Positions 43,902 through 51,790 of a DNA stretch of 64,000 bases are shown here, in pieces. Within the stretch, counting starts at the first letter, position 1; every line of letters starts with the position of its first letter. The stretch is from positions 434,001 to 498,000 of the forward strand of contig NZ_AP019536.1 of assembly GCF_018324385.1 (NCBI RefSeq). The letters are read 5' to 3'. The position numbers were made by a program, and so were the translations under genes. The notes beneath the pieces were generated by a model. The model was not told the DNA's origin. It ran no database searches and saw nothing but the letters and a program-made list of their open reading frames with translations. This stretch comes from Ferrigenium kumadai. Lineage in GTDB: Bacteria > Pseudomonadota > Gammaproteobacteria > Burkholderiales > Gallionellaceae.

Positions 43902-44846
43902 ATGTCGGACCTGTTAAAAAATATTGATGCGCGAACCAAGCTGGCGGGAACCAACAAGCTGGAGATTCTGATGTTCACGCTCGGGCACGACAAGCGCACC
44001 GGGCGCGAGGAGACCTACGGCATCAACGTATTCAAGGTGCGCGAGGTGATGCGCATCCCGCAGATCACCCGTGCGCCGGAGATGCCGGAGTCGGTAGAGG
44101 GCATGGTCAGCCTGCGCGGTGCGCTGGTGCCGGTGATCGACCTGGCCAAATATGCGGGCGTCGATTCCGAGGACAAGCCGGAGATCATGATCGTCACCGA
44201 ATACAACGGCCATACACAGGGCTTCCTGGTCAAGGCGGTGGACAACATCCTGCGCCTGGATTGGTCGGCGATGCGCGTGCCGCCCGCGATGCTGGTGGCG
44301 CAAATGGGCGGACTGGTGACGGCGATCACCGAATTGAAGGATGGCCGCCTGGTGATGATGATGGACGTGGAAAAGGTGCTGTCTGAGACCAGCCGTTTCG
44401 ATGCCGACGATTTGATCCTCAAGAGCGTGAAGCCGCTGGACAAGGAGGACCGTACGGTGTTCTTCGCCGACGATTCCTCGGTGGCCAGGCACCAGATCGC
44501 GCGCACCCTGGACGCGATGGGCGTGAAATACATCGCCGCGATCAACGGCCGCCAGGCGTGGCTGGAACTGTCGAAGATGGCGGATTACGCGGATGCGACC
44601 CATACGCAGGTCAGGGACATGGTGCAGGTGATCCTCACCGACGTGGAGATGCCCGAGATGGACGGTTACATGCTGACGCGCAAGATCAAGTCGGACAAGA
44701 GATTCAGCGGCATACCGGTGCTGATGCACTCGTCGCTTTCCAGTTCGTCTAACCAGCAACTCGGCAAGACCGTCGGGGTGGACGAGTATGTGCCGAAGTT
44801 CGAGCCGCAGAAGCTGGCTCAGACGTTAGCGCGGTTGTTGGCTTGA
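43902..44846 (+). CDS. cheV: Chemotaxis coupling protein CheV (1)
   Basis: The 314-residue protein has an N-terminal CheW-like domain (about residues 15-165, INVFKVREVMRIPQITRAPEMPESVEGMVSLRGALVPVIDL) and a C-terminal receiver with acidic pocket FFADDSSVAR and phospho-acceptor Asp in ILTDVEMPEMDGYML. CheV links receptors to CheA and is tuned by phosphorylation. GAGAGGA lies before the ATG. A paralogue follows 28 bases downstream; no separate cheW gene occurs in the cluster. Confidence 0.94.
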   Translation: MSDLLKNIDARTKLAGTNKLEILMFTLGHDKRTGREETYGINVFKVREVMRIPQITRAPEMPESVEGMVSLRGALVPVIDLAKYAGVDSEDKPEIMIVTEYNGHTQGFLVKAVDNILRLDWSAMRVPPAMLVAQMGGLVTAITELKDGRLVMMMDVEKVLSETSRFDADDLILKSVKPLDKEDRTVFFADDSSVARHQIARTLDAMGVKYIAAINGRQAWLELSKMADYADATHTQVRDMVQVILTDVEMPEMDGYMLTRKIKSDKRFSGIPVLMHSSLSSSSNQQLGKTVGVDEYVPKFEPQKLAQTLARLLA

Positions 44847-44874
44847 TATCCCGGCAACGCATGCGAGGAGAGGA

Positions 44875-45825
44875 ATGATGAGTTATACAGAAGACATGTT
44901 GGGTGGCAATCAGGATAGTTTGCTGGACCATATCGATGCACGCACCAATCTGGCCGGCACCAACAAGATGGAGATCCTGTTGTTCGGCTTGGGCAGCGAC
45001 GAAAAATTCGGCATCAACGTGTTCAAGGTCAAGGAGGTGTGCCAGGCCGGCAAGATCACCCGCACGCCGAACATGCCGCACGGCGTGGACGGCATCGTGA
45101 GCCTGCGCGGCCACGTGATGCCGGTGCTGAACCTGGCCAAATTCATGGGGGCGCCGGGGGGCGAGAGCAACCAGACCATGCTGGTCGCCGAATACAACCG
45201 CCATATCCTCGGATTCCTGGTGAAAGGGGTAGACCGCATCATCCGCGTCGATTGGGACAAAGTGCGCGCTACCGAGGGGATGCTCTCGGACAAGGGCGCG
45301 CTCATCACCGCCATCACCGAACTGGAGGACGGCTCGCTGGTGTCCATCCTCGATGTCGAGCAGATACTGGCGAATGCGTTCGGCGAGGGCGTGGTCGGCA
45401 ACGTGGAGCGGGTGCATTCCGACCGCGAACTGTGCATCTTCTTCGCTGACGATTCGCTGGTGGCGCGCAGGAAGATCGGCGAGGTGCTGGACAAGATGGG
45501 GGTCAAGCACATCCAGGCGAACAATGGCCGCGAGGGCTGGGACCGGCTCAAGGCGATGGCGGACGCCGCGCAAAGCGCCGGAACCAACCTGCACGACCAG
45601 ATCCAGGTGATCCTGACCGATGCGGAGATGCCGGAGATGGACGGCTACGTGCTGACCCAGAACATCAAGGGCGACCACCGTTTCGACGACATCCCGGTGG
45701 TGATGCATTCGTCGCTGTCCTCGGATGCGAACCGCGCAATGGGCAAGCGCGTCGGGGTGGACTATTACGTGTCGAAGTTCGATTCGCTGGTGTTGTCGGA
45801 AACGTTGCGTCCGTTGCTGGTTTGA
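44875..45825 (+). CDS. cheV: Chemotaxis coupling protein CheV (2)
   Basis: The 316-residue paralogue of the preceding protein has the same CheW-like and receiver domains (FGINVFKVKEVCQAGKITRTPNMPHGVDGIVSLRGHVMPVLNL; ILTDAEMPEMDGYVL). Both start MLG-like with a DHIDARTNLAGTNKMEILLF segment also present in the first copy, showing a tandem duplication. A start at the second ATG (44878) is equally possible, given GAGGAG at 44865-44870. Confidence 0.94.
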   Translation: MMSYTEDMLGGNQDSLLDHIDARTNLAGTNKMEILLFGLGSDEKFGINVFKVKEVCQAGKITRTPNMPHGVDGIVSLRGHVMPVLNLAKFMGAPGGESNQTMLVAEYNRHILGFLVKGVDRIIRVDWDKVRATEGMLSDKGALITAITELEDGSLVSILDVEQILANAFGEGVVGNVERVHSDRELCIFFADDSLVARRKIGEVLDKMGVKHIQANNGREGWDRLKAMADAAQSAGTNLHDQIQVILTDAEMPEMDGYVLTQNIKGDHRFDDIPVVMHSSLSSDANRAMGKRVGVDYYVSKFDSLVLSETLRPLLV

Positions 45826-45838
45826 TGCCGCAGGTTGC

Positions 45839-45867
45839 GTAGGGGCGGGTTTCAGATCCGCCCGTAC
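45839..45867. repeat. REP-like palindrome between cheV and cheY
   Basis: GTAGGGGCGGGT and ATCCGCCCGTAC form a near-perfect inverted repeat with a short loop, placed directly before the cheY ribosome-binding site (AAGGAG at 45870-45875). It is one of several REP-like elements in the window. Confidence 0.65.
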
Positions 45868-45881
45868 ATAAGGAGAAGGTT

Positions 45882-46271
45882 GTGGGAATAGAAGATACAA
45901 AATTTCTGGTGGTGGACGATTTCTCCACGATGCGCCGCATCGTGCGCAACCTGCTCAAGGAGCTGGGGTTCGTCAACGTCCAGGAGGCGGAAGACGGAGT
46001 CGATGCGCTGGCCAAGTTGCGCGCCGATAAATTCGATTTCGTAGTGTCCGACTGGAACATGCCGAACATGACTGGCATCGAGTTGTTGCGCAACATCCGC
46101 GCGGATGCCAATCTCAAGCACTTGCCGGTCCTGATGGTGACGGCTGAGGCGAAGAAGGAGAACATCATCGAGGCGGCACAGGCGGGTGCCTCGGGTTATG
46201 TGGTGAAGCCGTTCACCGCGGCGACGCTGGATGAGAAGCTGAAGAAAATTTTTCAAAACATGCAAAAGTGA
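45882..46271 (+). CDS. cheY: Chemotaxis response regulator CheY
   Basis: This 129-residue single receiver domain has the acidic pair D12/D13, phospho-acceptor D57 in [10 protein letters not shown], the switch Thr in VTAEAKKEN and Lys in [10 protein letters not shown]. It binds the flagellar switch when phosphorylated by CheA. The GTG start at 45882 follows AAGGAGAAGG. Its stop overlaps the cheZ start. Confidence 0.96.
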   Translation: MGIEDTKFLVVDDFSTMRRIVRNLLKELGFVNVQEAEDGVDALAKLRADKFDFVVSDWNMPNMTGIELLRNIRADANLKHLPVLMVTAEAKKENIIEAAQAGASGYVVKPFTAATLDEKLKKIFQNMQK

Positions 46272-47011
46272 GTGATGCCATGGCTACCAATACTGCAACC
46301 CAAGATTCCGACGATCTCGAGGCCCTGTTCGACAGCATCGTCGCCGCGAACACTGCGGAATCCGCGCCGCAGGGCGCCGCCAACGAAAGCCCGGCCGGCA
46401 GCGCGGACAACAGCAAGGTGATCAACCAGATCGGCCAGATGGCGCGCACGCTGCACGACACCTTGCGCGAACTGGGCTTGCAGAAGGAGATCGAGAAGGC
46501 CGCCTCCACCATCCCCGATGCGCGCGACCGCCTGAATTACGTGGCGACGCTGACGCAACAGGCGGCGGAGCGCGTGCTGAACGCGACCGAGGCGGCGCAG
46601 CCGGTGGTGGAGAAGATGGAAGTCGAGGCGCACCGCCTGTCCAAACAATGGGAATTGCTGTTCGAGAAGAAGCTGGATGTCGAGCAGTTCAAGAATCTGG
46701 TCACGCAGACCCATGCCTTCCTGTATGAAGTGCCGAAGCAGACCAAGGTGACCAATACCTACCTCATGGAGATCATGATGGCGCAGGATTTCCAGGACCT
46801 GACAGGGCAGGTCATCAAGAAGATCATCGAGGTGACGCAGAACATGGAACAGCAGCTGCTGGCGCTGTTGCTGGAAAATGCGCCGGCCTCGGTCAAGGCA
46901 GAGATCAACACCGGGCTGCTGAATGGCCCGGTCATCAATCCGGCAGGGCGCACGGATGTGGTGAGCAACCAGGATCAGGTGGACGATTTGCTGGAAAGTC
47001 TGGGATTTTAA
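46268..47011 (+). CDS. cheZ: CheY-P phosphatase CheZ
   Basis: This 247-residue helical protein has the CheZ active-site helix [19 protein letters not shown] with the catalytic Gln, an Ala/Ser-rich N-terminus and the C-terminal CheY-binding helix [14 protein letters not shown]. It removes the phosphate from CheY-P. The GTG start overlaps the cheY stop (GTGA); an ATG at 46280 is possible. Confidence 0.95.
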   Translation: MSDAMATNTATQDSDDLEALFDSIVAANTAESAPQGAANESPAGSADNSKVINQIGQMARTLHDTLRELGLQKEIEKAASTIPDARDRLNYVATLTQQAAERVLNATEAAQPVVEKMEVEAHRLSKQWELLFEKKLDVEQFKNLVTQTHAFLYEVPKQTKVTNTYLMEIMMAQDFQDLTGQVIKKIIEVTQNMEQQLLALLLENAPASVKAEINTGLLNGPVINPAGRTDVVSNQDQVDDLLESLGF

Positions 47012-47012
47012 C

Positions 47013-47065
47013 TGTAGGTCGGACTTCAGTCCGACAAGGTGCGTCGGGTTAAAACCCGACCTACA
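47013..47065. repeat. Pair of REP-like palindromes between cheZ and cheA
   Basis: Two hairpins face each other: TGTAGGTCGGAC...GTCCGAC (47013-47035) and GTCGGGTTAAAACCCGAC...CTACA (47043-47065). Their outer ends, TGTAGGTCGG and CCGACCTACA, are also inverted copies. The second hairpin ends directly before the cheA ribosome-binding site (AAGGAG, 47065-47070). Confidence 0.75.
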
Positions 47066-47077
47066 AGGAGTGTAAAC

Positions 47078-48919
47078 ATGAACGACTTCGTTGGAATGGA
47101 AGAGCTGCTGCAGGATTTCTTGCTGGAAGCCGGGGACATGCTCTCCGAGGTGGACAGCAAGCTGATGGATCTGGAGAAATACCCCGAGGACAGCAAGCTG
47201 CTCAATGAGATATTCCGCGGTTTCCACACCATCAAGGGCGGCGCGGGCTTCCTCAATGCGACCGAGCTGGTGACCCTGTGCCACCTCACCGAGAACCTGT
47301 TCGACAAGCTGCGCAACCGTGAACTCACCCTGAGCGCGGAACTGATGGATGTGATCTTCGCCGCAACCGCCGAGGTGCGCAGGATGTTCGGCGCGTTGCA
47401 GCAAAGCCTGCAACCCAGCGCGGCTCCGGCCGACGTGATCGACGGCCTGAAGGCCGCATTGAGCGGGAAGGCCATCGCGCCGGTTGCGAAGAGCGCTGCA
47501 CCTGCAGCCGCTCCGGCGCCAGCACCAGGTGCATCGGCTCCAGCGGGGGCGGATGGCGTGGATTGGGAAAAACTGTATAACGCGCTGACCGGTGGCAGCG
47601 ACATCGTCGCGCAGGTTGGTGCGAAACGCGACCCGGAAGAGATCAAGCAGGCGATCAACGAGGAAGAGTCCACCAAGAAGGCCTTCGGGCGCCGCGCCAG
47701 CGACGTGCCCGGCGCGACTGTGGGCCGCCGCGAGGGCGACGTTCCGGCGAAGGAAGCGAAGGAGTCCACCATCCGCGTGGACACCGACCGGCTGGATCAG
47801 GTGCTGAACCTGTCCGGCGAGATCGGCCTGACCAAGAACCGCCTGACCCACTTGCGTTCCAACATCATGCAGGGCCGCAACGACGCGGACACCCTGCGTG
47901 AACTCGACCAGTCGGTCAGTCAGCTGGACATGCTGGTGGTGAACCTGCAGAACGCGGTGATGAAGACGCGCATGCAGCCCATTGGCCGGCTGTTCAAGAA
48001 ATACCCGCGCCTGGCGCGCGACCTGGCTCGCTCGCTGGGCAAGGACGTGGAACTGGTGCTGTCCGGCGAAGAGACCGAGATGGACAAGACCATGATCGAG
48101 GACCTCAACGATCCGCTGGTGCACCTGGTGCGCAACGCGGTGGACCACGGCGTGGAAACGGTGGAAGGCCGTATCGCCGCCGGCAAGCCGGAGAAGAGCA
48201 TGGTCGAACTTTCCGCGCGTCAGGAAGGCGACCACATCCTGATCACCATCGCGGACGACGGCCGCGGCATGCGTCCCGAAGTGATCCGCAACAAGGCGGT
48301 CGAAAAAGGACTGATCACCAACGAGATCGCCAATACTCTGGACGAGAGCCAGTGTCTGGAACTGATCTTCCTGCCGGGCTTCTCGACCAAGGACGAGATA
48401 TCCAGCGTGTCCGGGCGCGGCGTGGGCATGGACGTGGTGAAGACCAACATCCAGAAGCTCAACGGCTCTATCGCCATCCACTCCGAGCCCGGCAAGGGCA
48501 GCGTGTTCACCATCACCCTGGCGATCCTGCCGGTGCTGATCCTGCGCCTGGGCGAGCAGTCGTTCGCCGTGCCGCTGTCGATGGTGCGCGAGATCCTGTC
48601 CGTGACGCCGGAGCAGTTGCAGCAGGTTTCCGGCAGGGCGACCATGGTGGTGCGCGGCGAGGTGCTGCCGGTGCTGCCGCTGGCGCAGCTGATCGGCTGG
48701 GAGCAAAGCGGCTCACCGGAAGTGGGCGTGCTGATGCAGTTCGGCAACAACAGCTTCATCCTGTCGGCGGATGGCTTCGCCGGGCACGATGATGTTGTGA
48801 TCAAGTCGCTGGACACCTTCCGGCCCAAGGGCGTGGCGGGCGTGACCATGTCCAGCGAGGGCGACATCGTGCTGATCCTCGACATCAAGGAGCTGCTCAG
48901 CGACGTGCGCGGACATTGA
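47078..48919 (+). CDS. cheA: Chemotaxis histidine kinase CheA
   Basis: This 613-residue kinase has an N-terminal HPt domain with phospho-His50 in GFHTIKGGAGF and an Ala/Pro-rich linker (about 135-165) without an obvious CheY-binding P2 domain. It then has a dimerisation domain, an ATPase domain (LVRNAVDHGVE, ADDGRGM, GRGVGMDVVK) and a C-terminal CheW-like domain. The ATG at 47078 follows AAGGAG; the upstream open frame runs through a repeat. CheA is shorter than the enterobacterial protein by lack of P2. It phosphorylates CheY and the CheV receivers. Confidence 0.97.
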   Translation: MNDFVGMEELLQDFLLEAGDMLSEVDSKLMDLEKYPEDSKLLNEIFRGFHTIKGGAGFLNATELVTLCHLTENLFDKLRNRELTLSAELMDVIFAATAEVRRMFGALQQSLQPSAAPADVIDGLKAALSGKAIAPVAKSAAPAAAPAPAPGASAPAGADGVDWEKLYNALTGGSDIVAQVGAKRDPEEIKQAINEEESTKKAFGRRASDVPGATVGRREGDVPAKEAKESTIRVDTDRLDQVLNLSGEIGLTKNRLTHLRSNIMQGRNDADTLRELDQSVSQLDMLVVNLQNAVMKTRMQPIGRLFKKYPRLARDLARSLGKDVELVLSGEETEMDKTMIEDLNDPLVHLVRNAVDHGVETVEGRIAAGKPEKSMVELSARQEGDHILITIADDGRGMRPEVIRNKAVEKGLITNEIANTLDESQCLELIFLPGFSTKDEISSVSGRGVGMDVVKTNIQKLNGSIAIHSEPGKGSVFTITLAILPVLILRLGEQSFAVPLSMVREILSVTPEQLQQVSGRATMVVRGEVLPVLPLAQLIGWEQSGSPEVGVLMQFGNNSFILSADGFAGHDDVVIKSLDTFRPKGVAGVTMSSEGDIVLILDIKELLSDVRGH

Positions 48920-49758
48920 TGACTACGCCGCTAACGCGCGAATTCCACTTCACCGCGCAGGACTTCCAGCTGATCCGCAAGCTGATCCGCGAGCATGCCG
49001 GGATCGCGCTGGGCGACACCAAGCAGGAACTGGTATACAGCCGCCTCGCCAGGCGGCTGCGCGCGACCGGCATCAAGACCTTCGCCGAGTATCTGGAGCG
49101 CTTGCAACGGGGCGATGAGGCGGAGTGGGAGGCATTCACCAATTCGCTGACCACCAACCTCACTTCGTTCTTCCGCGAGGCGCACCATTTCCCCGTTCTG
49201 GCCGAACACCTGCGCAAACTGGGCACGGCGAGGCCCATCGTGCTGTGGTGCTCCGCCTGTTCGACGGGGGAAGAGGCCTATTCCATGGCGATGACCGCGG
49301 TGGAGGCATTCGGCGGCTTTGACTGTCCGGTCAGGATCATCGCCTCCGACCTTGATACCAGGGTGTTGCAGAGCGCTCGCACCGGCCGCTACAAGCTGGA
49401 ATCCGTGATCAAGATGTCGCCAGCGCAGATCGACAGATTCTTCGTGCGCGGCAAGGGCGAGGATGCCGGCTTCGTGCAGGTGCTCCCCGAGCTTCAGCGC
49501 ATGGTCAGCTTCCAGCGCATCAATCTGCTGGACGGCAGCTGGCCGATACGCGAACAACTGGATGCGATCTTCTGCCGCAATGTGATGATCTATTTCGACA
49601 AGGATACGCAACTGGCGATACTGAAAAAGTTCGCTCCCCTGTTGCGGAGCGACGGCCTGCTGTTCGCGGGCCACTCCGAGAGTTTCTACCACGCCGATGC
49701 CTGGTTCAAGCTGCGCGGCCACACCGTGTACGAGCTGGCCAGGGGCCTTCGCGCATGA
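48919..49758 (+). CDS. cheR: Chemotaxis protein methyltransferase CheR
   Basis: This 279-residue SAM-dependent methyltransferase adds methyl groups to receptor glutamates. It has the N-terminal helical domain ([27 protein letters not shown]) and the catalytic domain with [16 protein letters not shown] and [12 protein letters not shown]. The ATG at 48919 overlaps the cheA stop by one base (TGATG), which fixes the start. Confidence 0.96.
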   Translation: MTTPLTREFHFTAQDFQLIRKLIREHAGIALGDTKQELVYSRLARRLRATGIKTFAEYLERLQRGDEAEWEAFTNSLTTNLTSFFREAHHFPVLAEHLRKLGTARPIVLWCSACSTGEEAYSMAMTAVEAFGGFDCPVRIIASDLDTRVLQSARTGRYKLESVIKMSPAQIDRFFVRGKGEDAGFVQVLPELQRMVSFQRINLLDGSWPIREQLDAIFCRNVMIYFDKDTQLAILKKFAPLLRSDGLLFAGHSESFYHADAWFKLRGHTVYELARGLRA

Positions 49759-50387
49759 TGGATCATGATGCCGAGCCATCGTCCGGCAGTACTCACGGCA
49801 CTTTGCTGGGGAGCGGGCGGCGCATCATCGTGGTCGGCTCGTCTACCGGCGGTACGGAGGCGCTCAAGGTGTTCCTGACGGGGATGCCGGCGCATGCACC
49901 GGCCATCCTGATCGCGCAGCATATGCCCGAATCGTTCACACATTCGTTCGCCGCGCGGCTGGACGGCCTGTGCCGGATGCGGGTGAAGGAGGCCGAGCAC
50001 CACGAGGTCATCCAGCCGGGGCATATCTACCTCGCCCCCGGCCATTCCCACCTGTTGCTGGAGCGCTGCGGCGCAGGGTATTGCACGGCGCTGAGCAAGG
50101 ACCCGCCGGTGAATCGACACCGGCCTTCGGTCGAGGTGCTGTTCCATTCCGCCGCGAAGTTGCTGGGCAGCAATGCCGTCGGCGTGATGCTGACCGGCAT
50201 GGGCAAGGACGGCGCGGCGGCGATGCTGGAGATGCGCCGCGCCGGGGCGTACAACTTCGCGCAGGACGAGGCGAGTTGCGTGGTGTTCGGCATGCCGCGC
50301 GAAGCCATCGCGCTGGGCGCGGTGGACGAGGTCGTGCCGCTGGAAAAAATGATGGAACGCGTGCTGGCCCACCTGAAAATCGGCTAA
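49755..50387 (+). CDS. cheB: Receiver-less CheB-type protein-glutamate methylesterase
   Basis: The 210-residue protein is a CheB catalytic domain alone. It has the Ser-His-Asp triad S30 (GSSTGG), H56 (AQHMPESF) and D152 ([10 protein letters not shown]), but no N-terminal receiver domain; only about 22 residues precede the fold. In standard CheB the receiver represses the esterase until phosphorylated by CheA. Its start overlaps the cheR stop (ATGA), so it is not truncated by the choice of start. Methylesterase activity is probably constitutive or controlled by another receiver protein. Confidence 0.9.
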   Translation: MMDHDAEPSSGSTHGTLLGSGRRIIVVGSSTGGTEALKVFLTGMPAHAPAILIAQHMPESFTHSFAARLDGLCRMRVKEAEHHEVIQPGHIYLAPGHSHLLLERCGAGYCTALSKDPPVNRHRPSVEVLFHSAAKLLGSNAVGVMLTGMGKDGAAAMLEMRRAGAYNFAQDEASCVVFGMPREAIALGAVDEVVPLEKMMERVLAHLKIG

Positions 50388-50479
50388 TAGCCTTCGAATA
50401 CCCCCGCTATTCGCGCGATCGAACTTGCACGGGTTGCCGATAATCGCCATGACGCCGCATTGCGGCAGGGACGGCCCCC

Positions 50480-51661
50480 ATGGCAGAAGACAGCGATCTA
50501 GAAAAAACAGAACAGCCCTCACAGCGGCGACTTGACCAGGCAAGAGAAAAAGGTCAAGTCGCGCGCTCACGCGAGCTGTCCACCTTCGCCGTGCTGCTGG
50601 CGGGCGGCGGGACGCTGTGGTTCATGGGCGATACGTTCACCCAGCACATGGTCAAGCTGCTGCACGACGGCCTGACGCTCGACCGCGAGATGGCGTTCAA
50701 TCCCAGCCTGATGACCTTGCGTCTGTATGATCTTTCTCTGGAAGTGCTGATCACCTTCGCGCCGTTGCTGCTGGCGGTACTGCTGGCTGCGGCATTTTCC
50801 CCGATGCTGCTGAACGGCTGGATCTTCAGTGCCCAGGCTCTGCAGCCGCAGTTCTCCCGAATGAATCCGATCTCCGGCATCGGCCGGATGTTCTCCGCGA
50901 ATTCGCTGGTCGAGCTGGCCAAGGCGATCGCCAAGTCGCTGCTGATCGGCGGCGTTGCCGCATGGGTGATCTGGCACAACAAGGATGCGGTGATGGCGCT
51001 CGGTGCGCAATCTGCGGTCGATGCCATTCCGGAAATGGGCCACCTGGTCGGTTCGAGTTTCATGATGATCGTCGGCGCGATGTTGCTGATCGTGCTGATC
51101 GATGTGCCGTTCCAGCTGTGGGATCACAACAAGAAGCTGATGATGACCAAGGAAGAGGTGCGCCAGGAATCCAAGGAGAGCGAGGGCGACCCGATGGTCA
51201 AGGGACGCATCCGCCAGTTGCAGCGCGAGGCTGCCCGTCGCCGCATGATGGCTGCGATCCCGACCGCCGATGTGGTGGTGACCAACCCGACGCACTATGC
51301 GGTGGCGCTGAAGTACGCCGAGACCGGGATGCGCGCGCCGGTGGTGGTGGCGAAAGGCTCGCATCTGATGGCATTGCGCATCCGCGAGATCGCCCGGGAG
51401 AACCATGTGCCCATCCTCGAAGCGCCGCCGCTGGCGCGTGCGTTGCACAAGCATACCGACCTGGGCGAATCCATCCCCGAGGCGCTGTATACCGCCGTCG
51501 CCCAAGTGCTGGCTTATGTCTTCCAGTTGCGCAGCTACGAAAAGCAGGGCGGAGCGCGTCCGCAGGAGCCGGGTGAATTGCCGGTGCCGAAGGAGCTCGA
51601 TCCGGCCAGCCAGCCCCAGCCGCCAGGGCAGCAGGAAAAGCGCGAACTGCCGGGTTGGTAG
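50480..51661 (+). CDS. flhB: Flagellar type III export protein FlhB
   Basis: This 393-residue protein has the conserved start EKTEQPSQRRLDQAREKGQVARSRE, four membrane helices and the cytoplasmic domain with the self-cleavage motif NPTH in VVTNPTHYAVALKY. FlhB switches export from hook to filament substrates. The last 40 residues are Pro/Gln-rich. It starts the flhB-flhA-flhF-flhG-fliA run. Confidence 0.97.
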   Translation: MAEDSDLEKTEQPSQRRLDQAREKGQVARSRELSTFAVLLAGGGTLWFMGDTFTQHMVKLLHDGLTLDREMAFNPSLMTLRLYDLSLEVLITFAPLLLAVLLAAAFSPMLLNGWIFSAQALQPQFSRMNPISGIGRMFSANSLVELAKAIAKSLLIGGVAAWVIWHNKDAVMALGAQSAVDAIPEMGHLVGSSFMMIVGAMLLIVLIDVPFQLWDHNKKLMMTKEEVRQESKESEGDPMVKGRIRQLQREAARRRMMAAIPTADVVVTNPTHYAVALKYAETGMRAPVVVAKGSHLMALRIREIARENHVPILEAPPLARALHKHTDLGESIPEALYTAVAQVLAYVFQLRSYEKQGGARPQEPGELPVPKELDPASQPQPPGQQEKRELPGW

Positions 51662-51751
51662 CCCGGCGCGGCAAATAGCAGCGGAAAACCCCCCTTATTC
51701 ACATCATCGCTTGCGCGGCAGTTCCAGATAATAGGCACTACCAAGGAGTCA

Positions 51752-51774
51752 TTCCCGTCATCGGGATGACGGAA
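51752..51774. repeat. Hairpin in the flhB-flhA gap
   Basis: TTCCCGTCAT and ATGACGGAA pair with one bulged C around a CGGG loop, just before the flhA ribosome-binding site. It could be a REP fragment or could affect flhA translation. Confidence 0.45.
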
Positions 51775-51790
51775 CAACAGGAAGTGCGAA

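Noticed and set aside
42056..43999. Minus-strand open frame of 647 codons opposite the PAS/heme receptor
   Set aside because: Antisense shadow with no motifs; the receptor on the plus strand has clear domains.
46253..48706. Very long minus-strand open frame (817 codons) opposite cheZ/cheA
   Set aside because: It mirrors strongly coding genes on the plus strand, its translation is His/Arg/Gln-rich without recognisable domains, and the plus-strand proteins are complete and conserved. The GC-rich codon pattern produces such shadows.
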